A stretch of 64,000 bases of DNA from Staphylotrichum longicolle (Eukaryota > Ascomycota > Sordariomycetes > Sordariales > Chaetomiaceae), in NCBI GenBank assembly GCA_019096155.1, contig JAHCVI010000003.1, positions 1,302,001 through 1,366,000 of the forward strand, read 5' to 3'. Both the position numbers and the translations under genes were made by a program. Under the pieces are notes generated by a model. It saw only the letters and a program-made list of their open reading frames with translations. It did no database searches and had not been told where the DNA came from. Below, one piece after another: positions 54,030-64,000 of this stretch. Each line of letters begins with the position of its first letter. The stretch's first letter is position 1.

Positions 54030-57000
54030 ATGGTTCGTGTCACGGAGGAGCTGGCGCTCTCGCCAGAGCATGTCACCCTCTACTATGCCATCGACCCGCT
54101 GCTGGGCCAGCTTCCCGTCTTGATCTTCCACGGGCCCTCGACCACCGCCAACTACACCCTCAACAGCTCCCGAATACAGATCCATATCTACAGCCCGGCC
54201 GGGTTTCAGTCGTTCCCGCGCATCACCGTCTCGCCGAACTCGCCCTTCTACAGCGTCGTCGCACACCTTCCGCGCGAGTTTCAAGGCGACGAGGTCTGCA
54301 GGGGCCTGGCTTTTGGACTGTACAAATACTTCACCGAGTTGCCCGAAGTCGTCAAGAACCATCTCAAAAACCAGTATCCCGTCACCGGCGCCAGGAGACC
54401 AGGCTCAGCGCCGGCTCTGTTCGGGGAGCAGCATGCCGCCGACCTCGCCAAAGCTGCCATTCAGGCAGACAACACGACCGAGGTTATTGGAATCCTGGAA
54501 TATGCCCTGCGGACGCAGCACCTTAGCAACGTCGACGTCGATCTTGTTCTCCCGCCTGGCTCTATAGTGGAGGATCCGGACGTTGATGGTGCATCTGACG
54601 ACGGGGACGACATGCTCGACCCTACTCTGCGACAGTACGCTGGGTACGCTCCCTTGGTAAAACTGTTTGGGGAGCCTGTCTTCTTGCCGACCTCCAAGCT
54701 GCGGCGAGCGCCGTCGAGGCCAACCTCGATGAACTGCAGCAAGTCATTCTCCAAGAACCAAAAAGTGGAGCTGCGCATGAAGATGGGCGAATTGGTCGAC
54801 ACGGAGGAACGCTACGTGCTCAAACTCAACGAGCTCGTCAACAATATTGCAAACGACTTCCGTGAAAAGGCGAAGGAGCGGCCGGCTGACAGCATCAGCC
54901 CGCGCGAGGAAGACCTTGAGAAACTGTTCCCCAAATCGGCAGACAGCATTCTTGAGAACAACACGGCTTTCATGCAGGAGCTCCGACGGGTCATGGACGA
55001 GTCTGAGGATGAGGCTGTCAAGGACATGGAGCTTCCGTTTCCTGCCACGAAGCTGGGTGGCCCCAGCAAGACCAGAGATCCCAGCGGCGCCGTCGCTATG
55101 GCAAAGATTTTCCTCGAGTGGTTTCCTAAATTCACCGATTGTTACCAGGACTACATACGCGCCAGTCAGAACTTCCCGCAGCTTCTCAACACCTTCCTAG
55201 ACAATCAGTCAAGCTTCCGCCAGCGGGTCGTGCAGACTGGTGAACAGACCATCCGCTCGCTCCTCATCGAGCCCGTCCAACGCCTGCCGCGGTACAGCTT
55301 GTTCATCGACCAGATCGTTAGTTGCCTCCCAATGACGCATCCGGCGCTACAGCCGCTCCTTCGTGCGAGAGACATCATTACGAACATTTGCTCAATGGAC
55401 GACCCGCTTCCCGACAAGCCCCACATCACCAATCGTCTTCGTGCCATGGTTGAGCACTGGCCGTTGGATCTGGAGCCACAAGGCCGGCTAATCTTGGCCG
55501 TCGATTTTCTCGAGCTCGCCGCGCCCTACGTCTCGGTCTCGCAAAACCAGGAGGAGATGGACCGGCCGGGTGTTCTGCTCCTGTTCTCCGACTGTATTGC
55601 CATCCTTCAGAAGAGGACCAACTCGGGGATTACCGGACGCGACTTCTTGCGCGAGATTGATAAACCATCTCCTGCCGGTTTGCTGGCATCCATGACCAAC
55701 GCCGCTGGAGGGCCAGGAAACTGGGAGTTTTCGTTTACTGGTTGGCATAGCCTGGCCGATGTCCGCTTCACCGAGTCTCCGGACGGCCGGCTCGTATGGA
55801 TGGCATCTACTCAGGAGATGAAAGGGACTCATGCCGGCGACTACTTCACCAGCAAAGCCATCACTTCCAGGTGCTTTCTCCTCCAGGATCATTACGAAGG
55901 ACGGGCTAGCAAGTGGAGCGAGGACATCGTTAAAGCTCGCATCGAGGGTCGGTTTGCCGAGAAGGAGAGGGAAGAACCCACGTGGACACTGCGTACGGTG
56001 AAGATGCAGGATAACAACTTTAGCCTGCACGCTGCTGTTTTCCAGGAGGGTGCCCAGCAACTCATCGACGGCCGCAGGGAACCCGCACCAATTCGCATCG
56101 TTCTGGACAACGACAAAGGTACCAAGGGAGCGCCTGTCGGTCATTACGGCGTCGAGATTGTGGTCGAGGTCAAGACTGGCGACATGCGCAGGATATCGAT
56201 GAACACCTTGGGCTTGAACGGGAAGAAGTTCACCGATGACGTTGCGCTGGAAGATTTTCTTCCGACCCTCTCGCGCAGGATCGTACAGCTGCTCAGCACC
56301 CAGTTCAGCGTTTGCAACATGCGGCTCGCCCCTGCCTTGGTGTCATACTACACAAAGATCCTGCGCGCAATCAACATGGCAGCCAAGGTCGAGAAGAACA
56401 CCCGGTCATTCCTCTCCTCCTCGCCGGTCAAAATGCTCTCAAACCTGCTGGTCGGAACCACTGCGTCCCCCAGCAGCACGTCTGTCGACAACGTCGGCAT
56501 GAACGGGTCGAGGCATAAACGGACTCGCTCTAACAGTCAAAGAGATGTGACGGTAATATCCGGATCAATAAAGGACAGGGACATCCCGCGCCTCACCGTT
56601 GAGGAAGAACCTCCGGAGAACCCGCTGGTCCGGCTCGAGCAGACCTTCACCGGATACGTGGCCAACATGCAGGCGCGCAAGGGCTACTTCATCGGCCGAA
56701 CCTTGCTGAACAGGTCCATGGCCGACGAACTTGCGGTCAATGATCTCTACAATCGTCTCATCGAATTCCCCTTTGACCTGGATGCGGCTTCGGAGCTGGG
56801 AACAGAGGTCATCTTTGCCGCGTTCGAAAAGTTCATTCGCATTGCTTGGCGGGAGCAAATAGGGCCCGTCATGACCATGCAGCACCTCGAGGCCCTCCAG
56901 GTGCGAGCTTCGAAAAAGGTTGTGGGCGACTTTGCCGACTTTGTCCGATTTATATTTGGCGACATGGCCCCTCAGAATCGCCGAGCCTTCACTGCGCTCA

Positions 57001-58661
57001 TGAAACTGCTCGCAGATCTGCTTGATGGCTGTGGGAACGATGGCGACAGGGGGGCGTTGACCCTTGCATTCGCCGAAATCCTGGTCGACGACGAAAACCC
57101 GTCGGACTATATCAACCTTTTGGACCGCCTGGTGGAGGACTGTGATCGCATCTTCGAGAAGGCAGACGCCGCAGACCCCACCGGTCTGCTCGGACTGGGC
57201 TCACCTTACGATTCTCTGACTGCCAGCAATCGGAGCCAAAAGTCAATGACGGGGTCCATGACATCCAACACCTCGTCACTCCGGAGGAAGTTCGGGTTCG
57301 ACACGCTCTTGCGGCAGAATAGCAAGACGGAGACGGAACGGCCATCCATGTGGCGTACCCTGAGCAAGCACAACAAAACACCCAGTGCTGGAGACACCGG
57401 GAGCATCTCAAAAGCCAGCAGGTCAAAGTCGGTGGACATGGGCGCCAACTACACAATACCGAACAGGCTCCGCCGTCCTGGGTCGCGCGACCGGCCACCA
57501 GTTGCGGGCGCTTTTGACGATATCGGACATCGCCCCGCAAGCTCCCACCGGCTCGAAACGATTGGCGAGCCGGAGGTCTCCGAGTCGGTCGGGCCGAAGT
57601 ATTTAAAAAAGAAGCGGCGGAGCTCGCTCTCGGACCTCAAGTCTCTTATGGCGGCAGCGAATCTCGACGACGACGACGACCCGCCTCTCATGCCCCTCCG
57701 TATCAACAGGCAACAAACGGCAGAGAAGTTCAACTCAGCCCCGCGGCCTCTTTCCCCATCAAAGATCCCAATCAGCCCCCAGTCGCAAGTCCACAGCCTG
57801 CGCTCGTCCAAACAAAAGGAGAACACGGTCGACCCATTCCAGCCACCCGCCGAGTCCCCAGAGGCCGAGAAGCCAACCCCTCAGAGAACGCGCGCTAGAA
57901 CCATGACGATCTCGCAGATACCGACTCTCAGGCCAACCTCTCGCATCCCGTTCCCACCCACGGCGGAATCGCCCACCCGCCCGTCGAGCAGCCCCGGCAA
58001 GCCGCCGGGCACTCCCGTCACCACCACCGCCGCCGCCGCCGCCCCGCCGGGCACCCCTGGCCAACGGCTCCGCCTCCAGTCCCCACAAAAGCTCCGCGAG
58101 CGCCTGCAGACGGAGAAGAAGGCGGTCGAGGAGGTCGACGCGTCGCTGCGCAGCGAGCTCTCGCGCATCTCGGAGGACATGGCGCGCGTCAACTCGGCCC
58201 TGCCCCGGTCCGCCACGGGCGACATGCGCAAGCTGTCGGCCGCCGTCAAGGCGCTCGAGGACCGCGTGCCGCAGGTGCTGCTCGACCTCGAGGAGCGCCA
58301 CGCCGTCATGCAGCGCGACATGGACGCGACGCTCAAGGCGACCGAGGCCAAGGTCAAGGCCATCGACCAGCTGTACAAGGAGGCCACGGCGGAGAACGAG
58401 CTGCTGTACGAGAAGTTCAACTCGGAGCTCGGCAAGATCGTCAAGGCGCTCAAGGGGAAGGGCAGGGACGACAAGGAGGAGCTGGTGGTGAGGCTCAAGG
58501 AGTCGAGCGAGGAGGCGGCCAGGGCCAAGAAGGAGAATGCGAGGCTCAGGAGGGAGATGGTTAGTCTGAGGATGCTGCTCAAGGGGGCGACTAATGGTGG
58601 TGGTGGTGGGCCTGGCGGTGGGAGTGTTGGTGCGGGTGCTGTGAATGGGGAGGGGAACTAG
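54030..58661 (+). CDS. Large Rho guanine nucleotide exchange factor (Bud3-type)
   Basis: A single exon encodes 1543 residues. A conserved N-terminal region (MVRVTEELALSPEHVTLYYA) is followed by a DH (RhoGEF) domain at about residues 245-490, with ELVDTEERYVLKLNELVNNI at its start and the signature LLIEPVQRLPRYSLFI. A PH-like region follows (GVLLLFSDCIAIL). Residues 870-1050 form a helical domain resembling RhoGAP or BAR-like folds (LEQTFTGYVANMQARKGYF). The C-terminus has Ser/Pro-rich and coiled-coil segments. DH without an obvious PH and this length recall filamentous-fungal Bud3, an activator of Rho4 at septation sites; this is a family-level guess. Residues 217-244 are probably translated in the wrong frame (see findings), reflecting base errors near 54682 and 54760. 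Confidence 0.85.
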   Translation: MVRVTEELALSPEHVTLYYAIDPLLGQLPVLIFHGPSTTANYTLNSSRIQIHIYSPAGFQSFPRITVSPNSPFYSVVAHLPREFQGDEVCRGLAFGLYKYFTELPEVVKNHLKNQYPVTGARRPGSAPALFGEQHAADLAKAAIQADNTTEVIGILEYALRTQHLSNVDVDLVLPPGSIVEDPDVDGASDDGDDMLDPTLRQYAGYAPLVKLFGEPVFLPTSKLRRAPSRPTSMNCSKSFSKNQKVELRMKMGELVDTEERYVLKLNELVNNIANDFREKAKERPADSISPREEDLEKLFPKSADSILENNTAFMQELRRVMDESEDEAVKDMELPFPATKLGGPSKTRDPSGAVAMAKIFLEWFPKFTDCYQDYIRASQNFPQLLNTFLDNQSSFRQRVVQTGEQTIRSLLIEPVQRLPRYSLFIDQIVSCLPMTHPALQPLLRARDIITNICSMDDPLPDKPHITNRLRAMVEHWPLDLEPQGRLILAVDFLELAAPYVSVSQNQEEMDRPGVLLLFSDCIAILQKRTNSGITGRDFLREIDKPSPAGLLASMTNAAGGPGNWEFSFTGWHSLADVRFTESPDGRLVWMASTQEMKGTHAGDYFTSKAITSRCFLLQDHYEGRASKWSEDIVKARIEGRFAEKEREEPTWTLRTVKMQDNNFSLHAAVFQEGAQQLIDGRREPAPIRIVLDNDKGTKGAPVGHYGVEIVVEVKTGDMRRISMNTLGLNGKKFTDDVALEDFLPTLSRRIVQLLSTQFSVCNMRLAPALVSYYTKILRAINMAAKVEKNTRSFLSSSPVKMLSNLLVGTTASPSSTSVDNVGMNGSRHKRTRSNSQRDVTVISGSIKDRDIPRLTVEEEPPENPLVRLEQTFTGYVANMQARKGYFIGRTLLNRSMADELAVNDLYNRLIEFPFDLDAASELGTEVIFAAFEKFIRIAWREQIGPVMTMQHLEALQVRASKKVVGDFADFVRFIFGDMAPQNRRAFTALMKLLADLLDGCGNDGDRGALTLAFAEILVDDENPSDYINLLDRLVEDCDRIFEKADAADPTGLLGLGSPYDSLTASNRSQKSMTGSMTSNTSSLRRKFGFDTLLRQNSKTETERPSMWRTLSKHNKTPSAGDTGSISKASRSKSVDMGANYTIPNRLRRPGSRDRPPVAGAFDDIGHRPASSHRLETIGEPEVSESVGPKYLKKKRRSSLSDLKSLMAAANLDDDDDPPLMPLRINRQQTAEKFNSAPRPLSPSKIPISPQSQVHSLRSSKQKENTVDPFQPPAESPEAEKPTPQRTRARTMTISQIPTLRPTSRIPFPPTAESPTRPSSSPGKPPGTPVTTTAAAAAPPGTPGQRLRLQSPQKLRERLQTEKKAVEEVDASLRSELSRISEDMARVNSALPRSATGDMRKLSAAVKALEDRVPQVLLDLEERHAVMQRDMDATLKATEAKVKAIDQLYKEATAENELLYEKFNSELGKIVKALKGKGRDDKEELVVRLKESSEEAARAKKENARLRREMVSLRMLLKGATNGGGGGPGGGSVGAGAVNGEGN

Positions 58662-59099
58662 GTGATCGCTGGGCTGCTTGGGTGGAGATTGTTGTTTTGA
58701 CTGTGGCTGGTTTGGACAGGTTGGGTGGCAAGCGGTATCTACCAGGGTCTGTCTGTGAAAAGGGCGGTTTCTGGCGTTGGGTGGGCTTTTCGGGTTGCTT
58801 CGGTTCGTCTGTGCGGATATTCTGTTGCCAAGATACCGGTTGTTGTTGTTGGGCGATGTGTGTATGTGTTTTGTGTGCGGGAGAGTGTTTTGACTATGCG
58901 GTCTGCTGCCCAGAGAGTGGCGTAACCGGTGTACGGTATCGTTGATGGTAGTCTTCGATATGTTCATCTTTTGATCGGCAAGAGCACGCAGGGCCGCTGC
59001 TTGAATCGCTGTCACGATCGCAAGTTTTCTCTTCCTGGGTCATTCATCGTGAGGGTATCATCATCCACTCCCCTAACCAGCAAAGCCATCTCGGTCGTC
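58662..59099. other. Intergenic, convergent 3' ends
   Basis: A 438-bp segment between the stops of the GEF gene and rev7. G/T-rich on the plus strand. It likely contains both 3' UTRs. Confidence 0.5.
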
Positions 59100-60191
59100 T
59101 TAATGAAAAGGTTGGGTCGACCCCTGACTGCCCCCCTCTCCCCGTTGCGCCATCCCCATCAACACCTCATTCGCCCTCCCTTCTTCTACCCAACACTCAA
59201 AGAACAACGGGCCCGCCTCCACCGCCCGGATCGGCCGCGTCTTGACCCCTACAACATCCTCCCCGTCAACCTCCCTCCCTTTCCCCTTTGGCTGCAGATT
59301 CGGCTCCGAAGGGATCCACGCCTGCGGATGCTACCAGCTCTGTCAGCCACCACCCCAACGTACAACACAAAACTCGACCATAGAAACAACAGTAACGAAA
59401 GAAAGGGAAAAAAAAAGGGAAAGAAAACACTCACCCCAATCGGCGCCCTCCCCTCATCGTCCATCTCCACCGCCACCGTGAACCCGCACCCCTCAACCGG
59501 CAGCGGCGCCATGCCCTCGGCCGCGCTCGCCATGCGCCGCAGCGCGCCGCGCAGCTGCTCGTCCAGGTCGGGCCAGCGGAAGGACGGGTTGCGCGGGTCC
59601 GGGGCGAGGTGGCGCTCGCGGGCGGCCTCGGAGCGGGCGTCGCGCGTGAGCACGCGGGCGAAGTCGCGCATCGCCTTGGACGTGTCCCGCGCGGGCGGGT
59701 GGGACGGGGTCTTGGATTTGGGGCGGGCCAGGTGGGAAGGAGGCGGTGGAGATGAGCCAGCGTTCGAGGACGGAGCCGCCGGGGGGAGGTTGGGATTGGG
59801 ATTGGGAGGGGGTGGGAGTGAATGTGGGGGTGGGAGAGGAAGAGGAAGAAGGACGGGGGTGGTTGAGGGGGGTTAAGGTGGGAGTGAGAGGGGTGTGGAT
59901 GACGATGGCGATGCGGGAGACGTGGCCGGCGGAGAGCTGGACGGCGACGGCGTCGACGGCATCGCGGATCCAGGCGCAGACTTTGGGGTGGCGGTTTTGG
60001 TGGACGGGGAGGTTGTAGGCTTTGGTGGAGAGGAAGGTTTCGGGAGGGTAGATGTTGCGGTAGTAGAGGATGTTGTGGATGGCGACGGTCAGAAAGGAGT
60101 TGAATGAGGTGAGCAGGATGTGTGAGTGATCGAGAGAAAGCGAGGTGTCGTCAATATTGGCCTCGCCATGGTCTGGTTGTGGTGGCGGCAT
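59100..60191 (-). CDS. rev7: Rev7/Mad2B HORMA-domain protein (apparent frameshift)
   Basis: Exons 60191-59435 and 59321-59100 encode about 326 residues. The HORMA domain begins with FNSFLTVAIHNILYYRNIYP, continues with FLSTKAYNLPVHQNRHPKV, RDAVDAVAVQLSAGHV and VLERWLISTASFP, and ends in exon 2 with AWIPSEPNLQPKGKG and AVEAGPLFFECWVEE. Rev7 is the accessory subunit of translesion DNA polymerase zeta. In exon 1 the frame changes near 59733-59745: before it the expected strand is in one frame, and after it SKTPSHPPARDTSKAMRDFA and DLDEQLRGALRRMASAAE are in another. Two missing C bases (or one extra base) in ACCTGG would reconcile them. The Ser/Thr/Pro insertion (about residues 110-140) is low complexity. 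The start was taken at MPPPQPDHGE; an upstream Met adds 16 residues. Confidence 0.82.
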
Positions 60192-60993
60192 TGCTTCGTT
60201 GTGGGGATTTTGATGGTTCAGACGATGGAAAATGATCAAGACTTTTGTTTGTCTGAATAATGGAGTTGATTGCTGCCTGCAGCCTTCTTTCCGCCGCTCT
60301 TAGCTGTTCCTGGCTGCTCCTGCCTGTCCTACCCTGGGTGTTAGTAGAGTGCAATCGCGGGGCTGATGGGAGACGCGACTGGGCGAGGGCTGCGGCAACG
60401 CCAAAGCAGGTGACTTTCAGTGGTTTCCGCGTTCAAGAGCCCCACAACCTGCAGGGGCTTGAGGGGCTGTGGTATGGACAGAGCAGAATCATGCGCAAAC
60501 CCAAAACGAATGCGGCAAAGAACGCTCCCTTAAGAAAGTACATCGCCTACCCAATCCTCAAACAGGGAGTTATTGAACAGTAATGGTGTTCCTACCAAGT
60601 ACGTGAATGGATGGGAGCATAAGAGTCTGTGTTGCTGTCGAATGGGAGAGGGAGGGGCAGAGGGGTTACATCTCGAGGGTTTAGAAATTGTTAGCACACA
60701 CCACCCTCGAGACATTCCAGCCAATCGACCCCGCAGTTGCACGCCCAGCAGCACGCGTCTCAAACAAATTCCACAGCAGTGGTCCATTCCCGCTGCTGAC
60801 CGCAGCGTGTCTCTCCCACACCCCACATCACCGCCGTTTGACTTCGGCGGGCTCCCGAGACCCCAACTTCACAACACCGATCCCCGCCTGCCTTGACGAA
60901 CCCCGCGCCGTGACTTGCGCCGCCCGCGTCGATCTCTGCCTTTGCCAAAAAGACCAGAACAACCCACGACACAGCAAGACTCGGGGAGGCAAG
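60192..60993. promoter_or_regulatory. Shared promoter of rev7 and kap114
   Basis: An 802-bp segment separates the two divergent start codons. No TATA box is clear. The frame of kap114 remains open upstream to 60688, but the family N-terminus begins at 60994. Confidence 0.45.
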
Positions 60994-63900
60994 ATGGATG
61001 AGCATCTGGCGCAGCTGCTCGCCAACACGCACAGCAAAAACGAGGGCCCCCGCAAGCAAGCCGAACTCGACCTCCTGCACTCCCAGCGGAATCCCGAGTT
61101 TCCCTTGTCGCTGGCCCGCATTGGCATCCACACGGGCGCCCCCGTCGAGATCCGCCAGTCGGCCCTGACATACCTCCGCAAGTTCATCGAGAAGAACTGG
61201 GCCCCAGACGATGCCGGCAGTGGCCCCCAGATCCCCGTTCCCGACTCCACAAAAGACTACATCCGCAATGTCATTCTCGAGCTAGTTCTGAGCCCCGAGG
61301 ACGAGCGCAAGGTCAAGGTGGCCGCCAGCTATGTCGTCTCCAAGATTGCCGTCGCCGACTTTCCCCACGGCTGGCCCGCTCTCCTCCCCTCCGTTCTCGG
61401 CGCCATGCCCGCCGGAACCAACGCCCAGCTCCACGGCGCACTGCGCATCCTGCAAGACCTCGTCGAGGAGAGCTTGACTGGCGAACAGTTCTTCAGCGTG
61501 GCCAGGGATATCGTCAAGGCCTGCTACGACGTCGCCGTGAACGAGAGCCGCAAACAGACACACCGCGGCCTGGCTGTCCTGGTTTTCCGGAGCTGCTTTG
61601 ACCTCATGGATATTGTCAAGGAGTACCATCTCAAGGAAGTTAAGGCATTTGCCGAGGAGGTCTTGAGCGGTTGGCTGCCGTTCTTGGAGCAGGTCATCAA
61701 GTCGCCGCTCCCTCCGCTTGTCGACGACTCGGGTTCACAACCGGAATCCTGGTACGGGCCCATCGCGCTCAAGGATCAGGCTGTCAAGACCTTGATCAAG
61801 ATTCGGAGTATTTTCCCCTCTTTGCTCGTGCCGCAAAGCGTCGCCCTCTTCACCGCTACCTGGGAGGAGCTCTCAAGGTTGGCACCATCCTACGAGTCCC
61901 TGTTCATCAACTCGGATGCCCAGAGCCGGTTGGAGGACATTGACGGCCTTCCGTTCACCCTGGATTTTCTGGTACTAGACGAACTGGACTTCCTCAACCA
62001 GTGCACGCGTGCTCCGCCTGTCCGGGAGCAGTTAGGCGCCGAGGTCAAGGCGCGCGGTGCTGTCCACGATACCCCATGGGTCCTGGAGCTCATGAAGCTC
62101 CTGGTCTCCTACTCTCAAATTACTCAGGAGGAGGAGGGGCTGTGGGACATTGACATTTCCCTCTACCTCGCCGAGGAGACCTCCGTTTCGTCGAATTACA
62201 CCGCCAGGACCGCCTGCGGCGACCTCATCATCAAGCTCGGAGAATGGCTCGACAAGGCCGCCCTCGAGGGTCTGTTTGCTTACACAAAGACGCTCTTCTC
62301 TGGGGACGGCGCCAGCTGGCAGAAGCAAGAAGCCGCTCTGTATTTGTTCAATGCCATCTTGAACGACTTCCAAGACATGGACAAGTCGGTGCCGGCCGAG
62401 ATTGCGAACGTGTACCTCGAGCTCGTAACGTACGCCATCAAGAGACAAGATGACCCAATGCTGCGTGCTCGTGGCTACCTCGTCGCCGGCGCCTTGGCGC
62501 AGATCCACCCACCAGCGCTCAGTCTTCTTGACAACGTCATCGAAGCCATTACCAGGGACGATTCGGAGCTTGTACAGGTTGCCGGCGTCAAGGCTGCCGA
62601 GGGCTTCATCAGAGGTGGTGTCCCGGCAGACCGCCAGGTCCCCATCATCCTGGCTATCCAGCGCTTCCTGGAAGCCAAGGACCTCAGCGAGCTGGAGGAT
62701 GCTGATGATCTCTTGGTCACGCTTCTGGATACCCTGCGCACTGCCATTAGTATGGATACCCGGATTGCTATCCATCCCGAGAGCAAGGCCGTCGACCTGC
62801 TCTTCCTCATTGCTAAGCACGGCGCTGCCAATTTGCATGTCACTCTGATCGTCTGCGAGACCTTCGAGGACATTGCCAGGACTTTCAAGGACAATGAGGG
62901 ACCCCTCAAAGATATGGAGCACCCCCGTCTCTATGCTGCCCTCTGCAGCAAGGTTTTGCCATCCATCACGGGGACGTTTGACGTTGCCAATCTCACCCAG
63001 GATGACCCTCTAGTCACGGTTTGTGCCTGTTGCCGTTTGTCATGTAGCTCTGTGCTGACTTTGATTTAGCTGGCTGCCGACCTCCTATCACTCCTTGTGC
63101 AGTTTGGCTCAGAGCCGCTCCCTGAAGGCTTCGTTGCTGCTACTCTCCCGAAGCTCCTCCACCTCCTGATGACTTTCTCCGAGGGCGAGATTCTCCGCCC
63201 TGGCGCCGAGGCCGTTAAGTACATTCTCATGCACGACCATCAGCAGGTCTTCAGCTGGCATGATGAGAACGGCCAATCTGGTCTCGAAGTCTGCCTTCGC
63301 ATCATCGATCGTCTGCTCGGTCAAAATATCGAAGACAATGCGGCCTCGGAAGTGGGCGGTCTCGCTGCTGAACTGGTTGAGAAGGCCGGCCACGAAAGGC
63401 TGGGCCCTTTTCTGCCTCAGCTTCTTCAGGCGGTTGCTACGCGCTTGGACACCGCCCAAGCAGCGCCTTTCATCCAGTCTCTGATCTTGGTTTTTGCCCG
63501 GCTGTCTCTCGTCGGCGCGCAGGATGTTGTCAATTTCCTCAGCGACATCCAAATCAACGGTCAGGTGGGCCTGCAGGTTGTGCTCAGCAAGTGGCTCGAG
63601 AATTCGGTCAACTTTGCCGGTTATGATGAGATCCGCCAAAAGTGAGTCTTCAGAGGCCTTCGGTTTGACCCCAAGCTAATCCTTTCAGTGTGATCGCCCT
63701 TTCCAAACTTTACTCCCTGAACGACTCGCGCGTGGCCCAGACCATGGTGAAGGGTGAGCTGATTATTGCCAACACCGATCGGATTATGACCCGGTCGAGG
63801 ACCAAGCTGAGTACGTCGTCATCGTGTCACCCGTCTCCAGCCAAACAGCTAACGCCCTCCAGACCCCGATCGCTACACCATCATCCCCGCACCCCTCAAG

Positions 63901-64000
63901 ATCCTCAAGGTGCTGATCGAAGAACTGGTCTCGGCGTCGGGCATGCAAGCCGCCTCCAACGTGGCCGCCGCCGCGGCGACGGAGCTCGCCGACGAGGACG
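60994..64000 (+). CDS. kap114: Importin Kap114 / importin-9 (3' end outside window)
   Basis: Exons visible: 60994-63018, 63070-63641, 63689-63810 and 63863 to beyond 64000, at least 950 residues. The start MDEHLAQLLANTHSKNEGPR is followed by the importin-beta N-terminal domain with RQSALTYLRKFIEKNW, then HEAT repeats throughout. Segments such as ANVYLELVTYAIKRQDDPML, VQVAGVKAAEGFIRGG and DRYTIIPAPLKILKVLIEEL fit the importin-9/Kap114 branch. The protein carries TATA-binding protein and histones into the nucleus in yeast and animals. Introns are 47-52 nt with CTAAT/CTAAC branch sites; intron 1 has donor GTTTGT, less common. The gene is cut by the window edge, so the acidic loop and C-terminus are not seen. 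Confidence 0.92.

Noticed and set aside
53246..54123. Several open frames of 100-270 codons on both strands upstream of the Rho GEF
   Set aside because: They lie in a pyrimidine-rich leader, overlap one another and show no conserved features.

Overview
This 64 kb window looks like euchromatic nuclear DNA of a filamentous ascomycete, most likely Sordariomycetes and probably Sordariales. The evidence is the intron style: most are 50-65 nt, with GTRNGT donors, CTAAC/CTGAC branch sites and YAG acceptors. Fungal families also point this way (WSC secreted protein, UstYa-like oxidase, RTA1-like membrane protein, Bqt4, a large Rho GEF). No operons, CRISPR arrays, phage or intact transposons are visible. 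The species cannot be named from the sequence alone.

Layout. 0.2-9.6 kb: an intron-containing tRNA-Pro, a mitochondrial thioredoxin, a secreted WSC protein, a solitary UstYa-like protein, an aprataxin-like (Hnt3) DNA repair enzyme, an unknown protein, and a secreted seven-bladed propeller lectin. 10-16 kb: an accessory-looking block with a broken DUF3638-like fragment, a divergent pair of related genes (one with an HEXXH zinc-protease motif, the other with that motif lost and a repeat-rich tail), and a small membrane or secreted protein. 17-20 kb: a large disordered protein of unknown role, followed by 3.6 kb with no convincing gene. 23-33 kb: kinetochore Nuf2, an unknown Ala/Gln-rich protein, AP-3 beta, a seven-exon pseudokinase and a small doubtful gene. 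34-46 kb: a zinc-knuckle/proline-rich/RS protein, Ppg1-type phosphatase, RhoGDI and Bqt4. 47-53 kb: 3-hydroxyisobutyrate dehydrogenase, an RTA1-family membrane protein and a small unknown. 54-64 kb: a Bud3-type Rho GEF, Rev7, and importin Kap114, which runs off the right edge.

Most identified genes are independent housekeeping genes. Two functional links are visible: RhoGDI and the Rho GEF both act on Rho GTPases, and Hnt3 and Rev7 both act in DNA damage tolerance or repair, but neither pair is adjacent. The most novel item is the divergent paralogue pair at 11.75-15.5 kb, which shares an intron position although one partner has lost its metal-binding motif.

A caution for any user: at least seven loci carry small frameshifts, most of them explained by one missing G or C in a G/C run. 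Ppg1 alone has five. This looks like consensus or sequencing error rather than gene decay. Coordinates below follow the sequence as given, and affected genes are flagged.
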